The notes beneath the pieces were generated by a model. That model had not been told where the DNA came from, ran no database searches, and worked only from the letters and a program-made list of their open reading frames with translations. From Duganella rivi (lineage in GTDB: Bacteria; Pseudomonadota; Gammaproteobacteria; Burkholderiales; Burkholderiaceae_D): a stretch of DNA of 64,000 nt. Shown here piece after piece: positions 1 through 8,968 of the stretch. The stretch's first letter is position 1. Every line of letters starts with the position of its first letter. Both the position numbers and the translations under genes were made by a program. The DNA is taken from NCBI RefSeq assembly GCF_009857435.1, contig NZ_WWCK01000001.1:868001-932000 (forward strand), written 5' to 3'.

Positions 1-159
1 CCCCATGCGCTGGAAGTTCTCGCACTTGAAGTACACCTCGGCGCCCAGCGCCTCGTTGACGGTGCGCGAGGTCAGCACCGGCGTCGCGTGCGCCACGCCA
101 GCAATGCGCTCCGACGCTGCAACCACGTCGGCAAAAGTTGGGAGTTTCAGTTCGCTCAT
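1..159 (-). CDS. Threonine dehydratase-like PLP-dependent ammonia-lyase (N-terminal part)
   Basis: The first 53 codons of a gene read leftwards off the window. The start is the ATG at 159. The translation begins MSELKLPTFADVVAASERI and ends with the fold-II PLP enzyme signature YFKCENFQRMG, which in this family comes just before the Schiff-base lysine. Family members deaminate threonine or serine, or hydroxyaspartate, or racemise serine. The fragment cannot separate these. It starts 18 bases after the stop of the YheO-type regulator on the same strand, so the two probably form one transcript and the regulator may control amino-acid catabolism. It is cut by the window edge, so completeness is unknown. 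Confidence 0.8.
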   Translation of the reverse strand, partial: MSELKLPTFADVVAASERIAGVAHATPVLTSRTVNEALGAEVYFKCENFQRMG

Positions 160-177
160 GATGGATTCCTGGGTGGA

Positions 178-804
178 TTAACGCGCGTCGTTGTATACGG
201 TGGCGCGGGATACGTTGAGATAGGCGGCGACAATGTCCATGGCCCGCCGCACGTCGCTGAGGCCCGATTCTTTCAGCTCGCGCATCAGGGCTTTGCGCTC
301 GTCGGCTTTCAGCGCGCGCGGCGTGGTGCCGAGACGCGCCGCAAACTGGTCGATGCGCAATCGGATAGCGTCGGCTCCTGAAGGCCCCATGGTTTCGCTG
401 ACAGCCGCTGCCGTGTCCACGCTGCCGAACTGCGTCAGCATGGTGTTCAGACTGCGGAACACGGTCAGGTCGACGTTCAGGCACAGCGCGGCCACGTACC
501 GGCCTTGGCTGTCTTTGATACCGATCGAGGTGCTCTTGGCCAGACGGCCGTCAGGGAAAGTGTTGGGATAGTTGGCAATCACCTGCTCAAACGCCGGATC
601 AGCCGCGCGCGCGAGACCCAGCTCGGTCGCAGGCGCGCCCACGCTGCGCCCGGACAGGTTGTTGTGGATCGCCAGGATGGCGTGCTCCGGCTCGGTCAGG
701 TCGTGCAGCACCACTTCGCAGAACGGCGCGAGGGTTTTGCCCAGTCCGTCCGCCACGTGCTGCATCTGCGCCAGCAGGTTTTGATGTTCGGCAGTTTTCT
801 TCAT
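178..804 (-). CDS. YheO/DauR-type PAS and HTH transcriptional regulator
   Basis: This is a 208-residue cytoplasmic DNA-binding protein. Residues about 10-120 match the YheO-type PAS-like domain (FCEVVLHDL near the start, then SIGIKDSQGRYVAALCLNVD). Residues about 165-208 form the C-terminal helix-turn-helix typical of this family, ending DIVAAYLNVSRATVYNDAR. The length fits YheO/DauR proteins, of which DauR represses D-arginine catabolism. The gene lies 18 bases upstream of a PLP-dependent ammonia-lyase on the same strand, so a role in controlling amino-acid deamination is a reasonable inference. The ligand cannot be read from the sequence. Confidence 0.85.
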   Translation of the reverse strand: MKKTAEHQNLLAQMQHVADGLGKTLAPFCEVVLHDLTEPEHAILAIHNNLSGRSVGAPATELGLARAADPAFEQVIANYPNTFPDGRLAKSTSIGIKDSQGRYVAALCLNVDLTVFRSLNTMLTQFGSVDTAAAVSETMGPSGADAIRLRIDQFAARLGTTPRALKADERKALMRELKESGLSDVRRAMDIVAAYLNVSRATVYNDAR

Positions 805-879
805 CCGAACATTTTATCTTATTTTAGATTTTTTGTTTAATTGGATGTCAGCCTCTAATTTCACGCCGCCACACGTTCG

Positions 880-885
880 TATAAT
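880..885 (+). promoter_or_regulatory. Candidate -10 box for the DUF2147 gene
   Basis: A perfect TATAAT lies 32 bases upstream of the ATG at 917. I could not find a convincing -35 hexamer at 16-18 bases, so this is a -10-like match only. Confidence 0.35.
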
Positions 886-916
886 CGGTAGACAACTACA
901 ACCTTTGGAGACGCAA

Positions 917-1357
917 ATGAAATTCCTCGCATTCATCGCCGCAACGGCCCTGAGCATTGCCCCGGCCTTCGCCCAAAACACCACGCCGGCTGGCCTGTGG
1001 AAAAACATCGATGATGAAACCGGCAAGCCGAAAGCACTGATCCGCATCACCGAGACCAACGGCGTGCTGACCGGCCAAATCGAAAAGCTGTTCCGCGACG
1101 CCAACGAAGACCAGAATCCGAAGTGCGAAAAATGCAGCGACGCGCGCAAGGATCAACCGATCCTTGGCATGACCATCCTGTCGAACCTGAAAAAAGACGG
1201 CGATGAATACGCCGGCGGCGAGATCCTCGACCCGAACAACGGCAAGGTCTACAAAAGCAAGCTGCACCTGACCGACGGCGGCAAGAAGCTGAGCGTGCGC
1301 GGCTACATCGGCGTGCCAATGCTGGGCCGCTCGCAGACCTGGGTACGCGAGCAGTAA
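917..1357 (+). CDS. DUF2147 family exported protein
   Basis: The start at 917 is chosen because it follows a GGAG ribosome-binding site at 907-910 and opens a clear signal peptide (MKFLAFIAATALSIAPAFAQ). An in-frame upstream start would bury it. The mature part of about 126 residues matches the small beta-rich DUF2147 family: GLWKNIDDETGKPKALIRI near the start, and YKSKLHLTDGGKKLSVRGYIG and LGRSQTWVR at the end. Two cysteines in a CEKC motif sit mid-protein. It is probably periplasmic. The family has no established biochemical role. It is monocistronic and convergent with the ThuA-like gene three bases downstream. Confidence 0.8.
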   Translation: MKFLAFIAATALSIAPAFAQNTTPAGLWKNIDDETGKPKALIRITETNGVLTGQIEKLFRDANEDQNPKCEKCSDARKDQPILGMTILSNLKKDGDEYAGGEILDPNNGKVYKSKLHLTDGGKKLSVRGYIGVPMLGRSQTWVREQ

Positions 1358-1360
1358 TTC

Positions 1361-2122
1361 CTACTGCTTCATGCCTTTGCCGGTGGCAGTCCAGTAGATA
1401 CCACCCATCAAATGCGCAAGGTACTGCGGATCGCGGTACATATTGCCGTCATGCCCGAGGGCCGTCACGAACACGCGGCCCTTCTCCGCGTAGTGATACC
1501 AGCTCAGCGGGTGCTCCTTGCCCATGCCATGCGACACCTGCCCCGGCCAGATCTTGGTGGGGTCGTAGCTGCTCTCATCGACGTTCAGCACCGGGTTGAT
1601 CTTGACCTGGTAGGGATTGTCGAACACGTAGAACTCATCGCTCCAGATCCAGTGATCCGGCAAGCCGAAGGCGGCGGGGAATTTGCTGTCGACCACATCG
1701 ACCACGCCGGTTTGCAGCATCGGGTGATTGCCGGTGCGGCGGCCGACCAGCTTTTCATACCACGGCCAGGTGTTGGCCGGGATGATCAGCGAACGGTGCA
1801 CCAGCATGGCGTTGCCGCCGGCCTTCATGTAATCCTCGAACTTCTTGCGGCGCGCTTCGTTGAGTTCTTCCGGCGGCGTGTTCAGGAACATCACGGCGGC
1901 ATACTGCGACAGGTCGCCGTCGAACACTTCCGGCTTGTTGGTGTAGGTCATTTCGAAAGCGTGCAGCTTGCCCAGTCGCTCGAAGCTCTCGCGGGCAATC
2001 GGGATGTATTCGTAGTGGTATTTGCTCGGCATGGCCAGCACCAGGATTTTGTACTGCGTGTCGGCCCATGCGCTGGACATCATCATTACCCCGGCCGCAG
2101 CGGCCAGCACCAGTTTTTTCAT
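1361..2122 (-). CDS. ThuA-like domain exported protein
   Basis: The ATG at 2122 is preceded by a GGAGGAGACG ribosome-binding site and begins a signal peptide (MKKLVLAAAAGVMMMSSAWA). The 253-residue product has the ThuA fold, a class I glutamine-amidotransferase-like fold seen in trehalose-utilisation and glycosidase-associated proteins: ILVLAMPSKYHYEYIPIARES near the start, a mid-protein GGNAMLVHRS segment, and VFVTALGHDGNMYRDPQYLAHLMGGIYWT near the end. Many exported ThuA-like proteins act on sugars, but none has a settled activity. No sugar genes are adjacent, so the substrate stays open. Confidence 0.8.
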   Translation of the reverse strand: MKKLVLAAAAGVMMMSSAWADTQYKILVLAMPSKYHYEYIPIARESFERLGKLHAFEMTYTNKPEVFDGDLSQYAAVMFLNTPPEELNEARRKKFEDYMKAGGNAMLVHRSLIIPANTWPWYEKLVGRRTGNHPMLQTGVVDVVDSKFPAAFGLPDHWIWSDEFYVFDNPYQVKINPVLNVDESSYDPTKIWPGQVSHGMGKEHPLSWYHYAEKGRVFVTALGHDGNMYRDPQYLAHLMGGIYWTATGKGMKQ

Positions 2123-2191
2123 CGTCTCCTCCGTTAAAGTTAGCGCTACCATTTTGCTGTAGTCTAACCCAAGGTGATACGATTTGGCCAA

Positions 2192-2563
2192 ATGAAAATA
2201 ATTCTCAACTTCATCGGTATCGTGGCGGTGATCCTGGGCGTGCTGGGCATCTTCCTGCCCTTGCTGCCAACCACGCCTTTCCTGCTGTTAGCGTCGGCCT
2301 GCTTCGCGCGCGCCTCGCCACGCATGCACAACTGGCTGCGCAACAACCGCGCCTTCGGCAAATACCTGCGCGACTACGAAAACGGCGCCGGCATTCCCCT
2401 GCGCGGCAAGGTGTGGATCCTGATCTTCATGTGGGGCTCGATGAGCTACTCGATCTGGCGTTCGGAGGCGCTGTGGCTGCGCCTGCTGGTTGTGCTGATC
2501 GGCACGTGCGTGACCATCTACCTGACCCGCTACGTGCCGACCATGCGCATCGAGAAGAAGTAA
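2192..2563 (+). CDS. YbaN family (DUF454) inner-membrane protein
   Basis: The product is a small hydrophobic protein of 123 residues from the ATG at 2192. A GTG at 2174 would add six residues. Neither has a strong ribosome-binding site. I prefer 2192 because the resulting N-terminus (MKIILNFIGIVAVILGVLG) aligns best with E. coli YbaN. The family signature LPLLPTTPFLLLASACFARASPR follows, with two further membrane segments near residues 80-115. The role of YbaN is unknown. It is convergent with the SDR gene, whose stop begins at the next base. Confidence 0.85.
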   Translation: MKIILNFIGIVAVILGVLGIFLPLLPTTPFLLLASACFARASPRMHNWLRNNRAFGKYLRDYENGAGIPLRGKVWILIFMWGSMSYSIWRSEALWLRLLVVLIGTCVTIYLTRYVPTMRIEKK

Positions 2564-3313
2564 TTACGTCGCTTGCTTGGTCGGCATCACTACCACTTGC
2601 TGCAAGTTCACGTGCTTAGGCTGCGCCGCGAGGAAGCCCACGACTTCGGCGATATCCTGCGGTTGCAGGAACTCCATGCTTTGCTGCGCGCCGGCCAGCC
2701 AGTCTTTCGCACCCTGGAACGTCCAGTGGCCTTGCAGCTCGGTCTCGGTGATGCCCGGCTCGATCATCGAGACGCGGATATTCTTCGATCCCAGTTCTGC
2801 GCGCAGGTGGCGAGTCAGGTGGCTGACGTAGGCCTTGGTGCCGCTGTAGACTGCAAAATACGGGTAGATGTTCTGGCCGGCGATGGACGAGGTGTTGATC
2901 AGATCCACGGTGGCGCCGGCTGCGGCGTTCGCGGCCAGTTGCGGAATGAAGGCAGAAATCACGCGCATCACACCGGTAACGTTGAGGTCGATCTGGTGTT
3001 CCCACTGGTCGATCTGGCGTTCTTCAATCGCGCCTGGCAGCATCACGCCGGCGTTGTTGAAGACCAGATCGGCCGGGCCGTAAGCTGCTTCGACCGCAGC
3101 CGCAGCGGCGTCCACCGAAGCTTGGCTGGTGACATCCACCGCCAAGGCCATTGCCTCGCCGCCGGCGGCGCGAATCTGATTCACCAATTCATCCAGCACG
3201 TCTTTGCGGCGGGCCAGCACGGCCACCTTGGCGCCGCGCGCGGCCAGCAGTTTAGCGGTGGCGAAGCCGATGCCGCTGGAGGCGCCGGTAATGACAGCAA
3301 CACGATTTTCCAT
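2564..3313 (-). CDS. Short-chain dehydrogenase/reductase (SDR)
   Basis: This is a 249-residue classical SDR. The NAD(P)-binding motif TGASSGIG is at residues 9-16, NNAG in the middle, and the catalytic Tyr-x-x-x-Lys is in YSGTKAYV. An arginine-rich LARRKD after the second strand favours NADP(H). The start at 3313 has a good AGGAGA site. Substrate is unknown. The upstream LysR gene (3425-4354) is on the same strand with a 111-base gap that holds direct repeats, so this SDR may be its target. Confidence 0.9.
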   Translation of the reverse strand: MENRVAVITGASSGIGFATAKLLAARGAKVAVLARRKDVLDELVNQIRAAGGEAMALAVDVTSQASVDAAAAAVEAAYGPADLVFNNAGVMLPGAIEERQIDQWEHQIDLNVTGVMRVISAFIPQLAANAAAGATVDLINTSSIAGQNIYPYFAVYSGTKAYVSHLTRHLRAELGSKNIRVSMIEPGITETELQGHWTFQGAKDWLAGAQQSMEFLQPQDIAEVVGFLAAQPKHVNLQQVVVMPTKQAT

Positions 3314-3373
3314 GGTAGTTCTCCTGTTTGGTTAATGCCGGAAAGCGCCGGCGACAGGTGAACTATAGGCAAA

Positions 3374-3416
3374 TGACCGCAACCAAAGTAGTCGCAAAAA
3401 TCCGTTTTAGTCGCAA
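3374..3416. promoter_or_regulatory. Direct repeats upstream of the SDR gene, candidate operator
   Basis: On the minus strand TTGCGACTA occurs twice, at 3408-3416 and 3389-3397 (19-base period), and a related TTGCGGTCA follows at 3374-3382. They lie 60-100 bases upstream of the SDR start and just after the LysR stop, where a regulator of the SDR promoter would bind. Confidence 0.4.
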
Positions 3417-3424
3417 CTAAAAGT

Positions 3425-4354
3425 TTATACACGCAGCTCTTTTGGCGACAGATAGAACTGCTTGCTGTCCAGCAGGCGGTCGATAATGAAGTCAATGAAA
3501 TGCCGCACCCGGCCCGGCATATCGGCCCGTTGTGGGAAGTACAGGAAGAAGCCCATACGCTCGCTGACGTAATCGGCCAGCAGCGGTTTCAGCAAGCCGG
3601 CGCGAATGGCGGCGGCGGCGTTGATGCTGTCGATCTGGCCGATGCCGATACCGGCCAGCACGGCGTGCATTTCGGTGTCGGGATCGTTGCTGAGCAAGAC
3701 TGGCGTGACGTGGTGGAACACGGTGTCGCCGTCGATCTCAAATTCCCATGCCATAGGGCGGCCGCTGCCCGGCTGGCGATAGGCCGTGCAGCGATGCGAC
3801 TGCAAGTCGTGCACGGTGCGCGGCGTGCCGTGGCGCTTCAGGTAAGCGGGCGTGGCGCAGACGATTTGCTGCACCGGGAATAAACGGCGGCTGACGATTT
3901 GTGCATCCGGCGGATTACCGCCCCGGAAGCCGACATCGATACGGTCGTGCACCAAGTCGCTAAAGCCATCCTCTTGAATCAGGTCGATTTGGATGTTGGG
4001 ATATTTGGCCTGGAACTCGGCCAGCAAGGGCATCAAGATTTTGCGGCCCATCGAGCCGGAGGCCGCGACGCGGATCAGGCCCTCATCCTCGCGCGCCGCG
4101 TTGCGTGCGCGGGCCAGTGCGCCGACCACGCCTTCGAGGCTGGGCTTGATGGATTCCAGCAGCCGCTGGCCTTCCTCGGTCAAGGAGCTATTGCGCGTGG
4201 TGCGGTGAAACAGGCGCACGCCCAGATGCTGTTCGAACTGGCGGATGGTTTTACTGACGGCTTGCGGCGTGGTGCCCTGCGCTTCGGCGACCTTGTTAAA
4301 GCTGCCCAGTTCGGCAGCCTTGATGAAGGTCGAGATGGCGCGCAGTTCATCCAT
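3425..4354 (-). CDS. LysR-family transcriptional regulator
   Basis: The product has 309 residues from the ATG at 4354. The open frame extends further upstream, but the winged-helix domain begins right after this codon ([35 protein letters not shown]), so I chose it. The substrate-binding domain spans about residues 90-300. The start overlaps the end of the YaiI gene by 8 bases, suggesting transcriptional coupling with the ruv operon or readthrough. The next gene downstream on the same strand is an SDR oxidoreductase, its most likely target. Confidence 0.88.
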   Translation of the reverse strand: MDELRAISTFIKAAELGSFNKVAEAQGTTPQAVSKTIRQFEQHLGVRLFHRTTRNSSLTEEGQRLLESIKPSLEGVVGALARARNAAREDEGLIRVAASGSMGRKILMPLLAEFQAKYPNIQIDLIQEDGFSDLVHDRIDVGFRGGNPPDAQIVSRRLFPVQQIVCATPAYLKRHGTPRTVHDLQSHRCTAYRQPGSGRPMAWEFEIDGDTVFHHVTPVLLSNDPDTEMHAVLAGIGIGQIDSINAAAAIRAGLLKPLLADYVSERMGFFLYFPQRADMPGRVRHFIDFIIDRLLDSKQFYLSPKELRV

Positions 4355-4799
4355 GTTTGCGCTTGGCGAGATGCCGATCAAGGCTGTTGGCGAAATTCTG
4401 GCGGTCGGACTGGCTGAAGGCGGCCGGGCCGCCGGTGTCGACGCCGCTGCCGCGCAGTTCATCCATGAAAGCGCGCATGGTCAGCATTTGCGCGATGTTG
4501 TCGTTGGTGTAGAACTCGCCGCGCGGATTCAGCGCGTGGCCACCCTTCTTCAATACATCGGATGCCAGCGGGATATCGCCGGTGATCACCAGGTCGCCCG
4601 GCTCCAGCAGGCGCACGATTTCCTGATCCGCCACGTCGGCGCCGGACGGCACTTGCACCGAACGGATGAAGCGCGATGGCGGCACGCGCAGCAACTGGTT
4701 GGCCACCAGCGTCACTTGCATCTGCACGCGGTCTGCCACGCGAAAAAGGATATCCTTGATGACGGCAGGACAGGCGTCAGCATCAACCCAGATCTGCAT
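4347..4799 (-). CDS. YaiI/YqxD family protein (DUF188)
   Basis: This is a 150-residue cytoplasmic protein with the family hallmarks: [18 protein letters not shown] at the N-terminus, then [28 protein letters not shown] and a conserved TGGP near the end. The conserved acidic residues resemble a PIN-like nuclease core, but the family activity is not established. The start at 4799 shares one base with the ruvB stop (TGATG), so translation is likely coupled. An upstream ATG would add only four residues and run into ruvB. Its 3' end overlaps the LysR start by 8 bases. Confidence 0.9.
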   Translation of the reverse strand: MQIWVDADACPAVIKDILFRVADRVQMQVTLVANQLLRVPPSRFIRSVQVPSGADVADQEIVRLLEPGDLVITGDIPLASDVLKKGGHALNPRGEFYTNDNIAQMLTMRAFMDELRGSGVDTGGPAAFSQSDRQNFANSLDRHLAKRKHG

Positions 4800-5854
4800 C
4801 ATTGATCCCACAATTCGCCGTTAGGATTGGTGCGCGGCGGCGTGACGCCGAAGTGCTTGTAGGCTGCTGCCGTGGCAACGCGGCCGCGTGGCGTGCGTTG
4901 CAGGAAGCCTTGCTGGATAAGGTACGGTTCCAATACGTCTTCAATCGTATCAGCTGCTTCGCCGATGGCTGCGGCCAAGTTGCCGATGCCGACCGGGCCA
5001 CCGCCGAACTTGTACAGCACCGCTTCCAGCAGCTTGCGATCCATGACGTCGAAGCCGACCGTGTCCACGTCCAGCATCACCAGCGCGGCGTCGGCTACGG
5101 ATTTGGTGATTTCGCCGTTGCTCTTTACTTCCGCGTAGTCGCGCACGCGGCGCAGCAGGCGGTTGGCGATACGCGGCGTGCCGCGCGCGCGGCGGGCGAT
5201 CTCGTGTGCGCCATCTTCGTCGATGTGGGCTTTCAGCAGCGCGGCGCTACGCGTGACGATTTGCGTCAGCTCGGCAGTGTTGTAGAACTCAAGACGGGCG
5301 ACGATGCCGAAGCGGTCGCGCAGCGGATTGGTCAGCATACCGGCGCGGGTGGTGGCGCCGACTAGCGTGAACGGCTGCAAATCCAGCTTGACCGAGCGCG
5401 CGGCCGGGCCTTCGCCGATCATGATGTCGATCTGGTAGTCTTCCAACGCCGGGTACAGAATCTCCTCCACGACCGGCGACAGGCGGTGAATCTCGTCGAT
5501 GAACAAGACGTCGTTGGCTTCCAGGTTGGTCAGGATCGCGGCCAGGTCGCCCGGACGCTCCAGCACCGGGCCGGAAGTCTGGCGCAGGTTCACACCCATC
5601 TCGCGGGCGATGATGTTGGCCAGCGTGGTTTTACCGAGGCCCGGTGGGCCGAACAGCAAGGTGTGATCGAGCGCTTCCTTGCGCTTGCGGGCGGCGGAAA
5701 TGAAGATTTCCAGCTGATCGCGGATCTTGGCCTGCCCGACATACTCATCGAGATGCTTGGGACGCAGGGCGCGTTCGATCGCCTCTTCATTGGGAGAAGA
5801 CGGCGCCGCGTCGATGATGCGCTGCTCGGTAAAATTATCGGTCTGTATGCTCAT
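4799..5854 (-). CDS. ruvB: Holliday junction branch migration helicase RuvB
   Basis: RuvB is the AAA+ motor that drives branch migration of Holliday junctions together with RuvA. The 351-residue product has Walker A GPPGLGKT at residues 69-76, Walker B DEIH at 120-123, sensor 1 in GATTRAG, an arginine finger in NPLRDRFG, and a C-terminal winged helix ending in [12 protein letters not shown]. Length and motifs are normal. It follows ruvA with a 41-base gap on the same strand and is coupled to yaiI downstream. The ruvC-ruvA-ruvB order is common in proteobacteria. Confidence 0.98.
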   Translation of the reverse strand: MSIQTDNFTEQRIIDAAPSSPNEEAIERALRPKHLDEYVGQAKIRDQLEIFISAARKRKEALDHTLLFGPPGLGKTTLANIIAREMGVNLRQTSGPVLERPGDLAAILTNLEANDVLFIDEIHRLSPVVEEILYPALEDYQIDIMIGEGPAARSVKLDLQPFTLVGATTRAGMLTNPLRDRFGIVARLEFYNTAELTQIVTRSAALLKAHIDEDGAHEIARRARGTPRIANRLLRRVRDYAEVKSNGEITKSVADAALVMLDVDTVGFDVMDRKLLEAVLYKFGGGPVGIGNLAAAIGEAADTIEDVLEPYLIQQGFLQRTPRGRVATAAAYKHFGVTPPRTNPNGELWDQ

Positions 5855-5895
5855 ACAGTTATTTTACCCTGCCTTGACGATCACGCCGTCATCAA

Positions 5896-6474
5896 TTACC
5901 CCTTGGAGAGGGCTTTGAGGGCTTGTTTGATGCCGTCGGAGACGGAAGCGCCGGCGGGTACAGTTTTGAGCGCCAGCAGCGCTTCTTTGTCGGAGTAGCC
6001 CAGCGCCAGCAGGGCGTTGAGGATGTCCGATTGCGAGTCCGGCGCAGCGTGCGCACCACCCGCGCCAATGTCCGCGCCGAGCTTGCCTTTCAGTTCCAGC
6101 AGCAGACGCTCGGCGGTTTTTTTGCCGATGCCGGGCACTTTCACCAGGCGGCCGGCTTCTTGCAGAGTCACCGCTTGCGCCAAGTCCGCAATCGACATGC
6201 CGGACAAGATCGACAACGCGGTGCGCGCGCCCACGCCGGTAATTTTGATCAGTTGACGGAACACGGCGCGCTCTTCGGCATTGCCGAAGCCAAACAGCAG
6301 GTGCGCATCTTCGCGGATCGCCTGATGCGTGAACAGCACTACTTTCTCGCCCACGCCCGGCAGGTTGTAGAAGGTGCTCATCGAGACGTCGACTTCGTAG
6401 CCGACGCCACCAACATCCACCAGCAGTTGCGGCGGATTTTTTTCAAGCAGAATCCCGGAGAGACGTCCGATCAT
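5896..6474 (-). CDS. ruvA: Holliday junction DNA helicase subunit RuvA
   Basis: The product has 192 residues. RuvA binds the four-way junction as a tetramer and loads RuvB. The N-terminal OB domain begins [28 protein letters not shown]. The middle domain has the two helix-hairpin-helix motifs ([15 protein letters not shown] and [20 protein letters not shown]). The C-terminal RuvB-contacting domain includes [16 protein letters not shown]. It lies 19 bases after ruvC and 41 before ruvB, so the three form one operon. Confidence 0.98.
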   Translation of the reverse strand: MIGRLSGILLEKNPPQLLVDVGGVGYEVDVSMSTFYNLPGVGEKVVLFTHQAIREDAHLLFGFGNAEERAVFRQLIKITGVGARTALSILSGMSIADLAQAVTLQEAGRLVKVPGIGKKTAERLLLELKGKLGADIGAGGAHAAPDSQSDILNALLALGYSDKEALLALKTVPAGASVSDGIKQALKALSKG

Positions 6475-6493
6475 GTTTTACCTTTAGAAGAAG

Positions 6494-7045
6494 TTAGCCG
6501 ACCAGGCGGCCACGGCGCATGCGCAAGCCAGCCAGCGGGCCGTTGGCGGTGGCGTTGGTGCCGCCGGCGATCAGGGTCAGTGTTTCGCGGCTGTGCGCGT
6601 GGCAGATGGCGATGCCGAGCGCATCAGCCGCATCGGTTCCCGGCATGCCCGGCATCGACAGCAAGCGAACCACCATTTCCTGCATCTGCGCTTTCACCGC
6701 GCGGCCAGTGCCGACGATGGCTTTTTTGATTTGTGTTGGGGAATACTCGGCTACGCTCAGGTCGGCCGACACCAGCGCGCAAATCGCCGCGCCGCGTGCT
6801 TGACCCAGCAGCAGAGTCGATTGCGGATTGACGTTGACGAACACTTGTTCAATCGCGGCGCAGTCTGGATTGTAGGTGCGGGCGACTTCGCCCACGCCAT
6901 CCAGAATCACCTTGAGCCGCGTCGGCAAATCGCCTTCGCCGCTCTTGATGGTGCCGGAGGCGATGTAGCGCAGCTTGTTGCCCTGCTTTTGTATGACGCC
7001 AAAGCCAGTGGTGCGCAAGCCGGGGTCGATGCCGAGAATAATCAT
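6494..7045 (-). CDS. ruvC: Crossover junction endodeoxyribonuclease RuvC
   Basis: RuvC resolves Holliday junctions by paired nicking. The 183-residue RNase H-fold protein has the four expected acidic catalytic residues: D7 in GIDPGL, E66 in AAIEQVF, and D138 and D141 in GTDAADAL. It is the first gene of the ruvCAB operon. A clear LexA box (CTGT-N8-ACAG) is not visible in the 106 bases to the divergent LysR gene, so SOS control cannot be asserted. Confidence 0.98.
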   Translation of the reverse strand: MIILGIDPGLRTTGFGVIQKQGNKLRYIASGTIKSGEGDLPTRLKVILDGVGEVARTYNPDCAAIEQVFVNVNPQSTLLLGQARGAAICALVSADLSVAEYSPTQIKKAIVGTGRAVKAQMQEMVVRLLSMPGMPGTDAADALGIAICHAHSRETLTLIAGGTNATANGPLAGLRMRRGRLVG

Positions 7046-7151
7046 TTACGGATTGTATGCAGTAAAGAAAAAGCCCGCAAGCGTTTCCCCCGGCCGGCGC
7101 ACCAGGCTGGTATATAGTGCTGTTTTACTCCTGCCGATTGCGCCGCCCGAC

Positions 7152-8078
7152 ATGCATGTCCAGACCTTACGTTACTTCCTGATGGTCGCCACCACCGGCA
7201 GCTTCCTCGCCACCGCGCGCCACTTCGAGGTACCGGCATCGTCGGTCTCGCGTTTCATCGCGTCGCTGGAAAAGGAACTGGGACAGCAGCTGTTTTACCG
7301 CAGCACGCGCGCGGTCCGGCTGACCGAGCAGGGACAGCGCTACTACGCGCAAGTGCGCCAGGCGGTCGAACTGCTCGACAGCGCCGCCGAGCAGTTCGAC
7401 AACGCCGCCAGCGCCATTCGCGGGCTCGTCAAGATCAACGCCGGGGAATCGCTGGGCCGGCTGCACCTGGGCGCCCTGGTCAACCAGCTGCAGGCCAGAT
7501 ACCCCGAGCTGGAGGTGGAACTCACCCTGAGCAATACCTACATCGATCCGGTCCAGGAAGGCGCCGACATTACGGTACGGGTGGGGCGCCTGGTCGATTC
7601 CGGCCTGATCGGCAAGGTCGTGTGCACACAACGCTATGTGCTTGCCGCCAGTCCGGCCTACCTGGCGGAACACGGCACGCCGCAGACCCCGGAAGACCTG
7701 CTGCAGCACAGTTGCCTGCTGTACAAAGGTGTCTACGAACCGCAGCGCTGGCATTTCCGCCAGTCCGCGCAGCAGCCCTTTGAGCCGCTGGTGGTGAGCG
7801 GCCCGCTACGCAGCAACAATTCCGAGGTGTTGGTCAACGCCGCCATGGCCGGCCGCGGCATCGTGCTCTTCCCCACCTGGATCTACTCGCCGAGCAGCTT
7901 CCAGGACGGCAGGCTGGTGCGGCTGCTGGCCGACTGGGACCTGGCCCCCTACGCGGACGAGGTGCACATCCAGATCCTGTCGCCCGAGAACAGGCTGCGC
8001 TCGCAAAAAGTGCGCGCGGTGTCCGCCTTCCTGGCCGAAGCGATCGGCTCGCCGCCGTATTGGGACGCGATCGCTTAG
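7152..8078 (+). CDS. LysR-family transcriptional regulator
   Basis: The product has 308 residues from the ATG at 7152. The open frame starts earlier, but the upstream part overlaps ruvC and does not look coding. The winged helix is at residues 1-60 (LRYFLMVATTGSFLATARHFEVPASSVSRFIASLEKEL), and the co-inducer domain runs from about 88 to 295. It heads a plus-strand group (collapsed SDR, SnoaL-like, CMD protein) and may regulate it. The convergent SDR at 9660 is another possible target. Confidence 0.88.
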   Translation: MHVQTLRYFLMVATTGSFLATARHFEVPASSVSRFIASLEKELGQQLFYRSTRAVRLTEQGQRYYAQVRQAVELLDSAAEQFDNAASAIRGLVKINAGESLGRLHLGALVNQLQARYPELEVELTLSNTYIDPVQEGADITVRVGRLVDSGLIGKVVCTQRYVLAASPAYLAEHGTPQTPEDLLQHSCLLYKGVYEPQRWHFRQSAQQPFEPLVVSGPLRSNNSEVLVNAAMAGRGIVLFPTWIYSPSSFQDGRLVRLLADWDLAPYADEVHIQILSPENRLRSQKVRAVSAFLAEAIGSPPYWDAIA

Positions 8079-8197
8079 CGTAGCGCGTGGCGGCAAAAAT
8101 GCAGTTTCCGCAAAACTGAAATGCCGGCGCCACGGATTGTCCGGGCGCAGGGCCAGCCCTATCATTTTCCCTGTCATTGAATCCATAGGAGAGCAGC

Positions 8198-8395
8198 ATG
8201 ACAGGGGCAAATAAAGTCGCCACCAACACGCCCATGCAGGCGGGGAAAAATCACGATGCGCTGGGCGCCTTCCACCCGCTGGGCCGCATCGGCGAACCAC
8301 GCGAAGTGGCCGACGCCATCATCTTCCTCGAACAGGCGACGTTTGTCACGGGCGAAGTCATCCACGTCGACGGCGGCCGTCACGCCGGCCGCTGA
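8198..8395 (+). pseudogene. Collapsed SDR gene (N-terminus joined to C-terminus)
   Basis: The open frame has only 65 codons but carries a good AGGAGA ribosome-binding site at about 8188. It begins like an SDR (MTGANKVA), then jumps directly to the SDR C-terminus from [20 protein letters not shown] through [17 protein letters not shown]. The last 55 residues closely match the end of the intact SDR at 9660-10370. Relative to a normal SDR of about 240 residues, some 175 central residues are missing in frame, including the glycine motif and the catalytic Tyr-Lys. I read it as an in-frame internal deletion. It should be inactive as a reductase. Confidence 0.75.
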
Positions 8396-8464
8396 ACCGC
8401 CTTCGCGCCGCATCGCTCATCACGGGTGAGCCCACCCGATCCGATTTTTACAAGGAGTACTTCC

Positions 8465-8878
8465 ATGAACACCACGCATGTGGCCGACTATTTCAAGGCC
8501 TTGAGCAACAAGGACACCCAAGGCATCGTTCCCCACCTGGCGGAAAACATCGTCCTGCTGGGACCGATCTTCCCGGAGCCGACGGCAGGAAGGGAGGCGG
8601 TGGTACAGATACTGTCCGGCTTCCTTGCCACGATAGACACGCTCGAAGTCAACCTCACGTTTGCATCCGGGCGCGACGTGGCCGTGTTCTTCAGCTTCTC
8701 GTGCAACGGCATCACGGTCAAGGGCAACGAGCACCTTCACCTCGATGAGAACGGCCTGATCGACCAGATTGAAGTGGCATGGCGACCGCTGCCCGACGCG
8801 GTGCGCATCCAGGAAATCTTCGCGCATAAACTGGGCTTTGAACCGATGCGGCTGGTATCGGCCAACGCTGCCGTCTGA
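8465..8878 (+). CDS. SnoaL-like / NTF2-fold protein
   Basis: The product has 137 residues from the ATG at 8465, which has an AAGGAG site at a proper distance. The sequence has the SnoaL_2-type layout: helix VADYFKALSNKDTQGIVPHLAENIVLLGPI, then a REAVVQILSGFL helix and beta strands ending HLHLDENGLIDQIEVAWRP. Such proteins are cyclases, isomerases or ligand binders, and the sequence gives no catalytic assignment. It sits between the collapsed SDR and a carboxymuconolactone-decarboxylase-like gene, a grouping common in small oxidoreductase clusters. Confidence 0.75.
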   Translation: MNTTHVADYFKALSNKDTQGIVPHLAENIVLLGPIFPEPTAGREAVVQILSGFLATIDTLEVNLTFASGRDVAVFFSFSCNGITVKGNEHLHLDENGLIDQIEVAWRPLPDAVRIQEIFAHKLGFEPMRLVSANAAV

Positions 8879-8903
8879 TCGCTTTTTCGCTGCAACGTCC
8901 CCA

Positions 8904-8941
8904 GGGCGGCGCGTGCCTTCACCGGCGGCGCCGCCCTTTTT
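8904..8941 (+). terminator. Intrinsic terminator after the SnoaL-like gene
   Basis: A 9-bp GC-rich stem (gggcggcgc at 8904-8912 pairs with gcgccgccc at 8928-8936) is followed by five T residues. It would end or attenuate the transcript before the CMD gene. Confidence 0.75.
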
Positions 8942-8968
8942 CAATTCATTTTCACGAGTGTGAACATC

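Noticed and set aside
7046..7151. A possible LexA box upstream of ruvC (CTGG-TATATAGT-GCTG).
   Set aside because: It does not match CTGT-N8-ACAG on both halves, so SOS control was not asserted.
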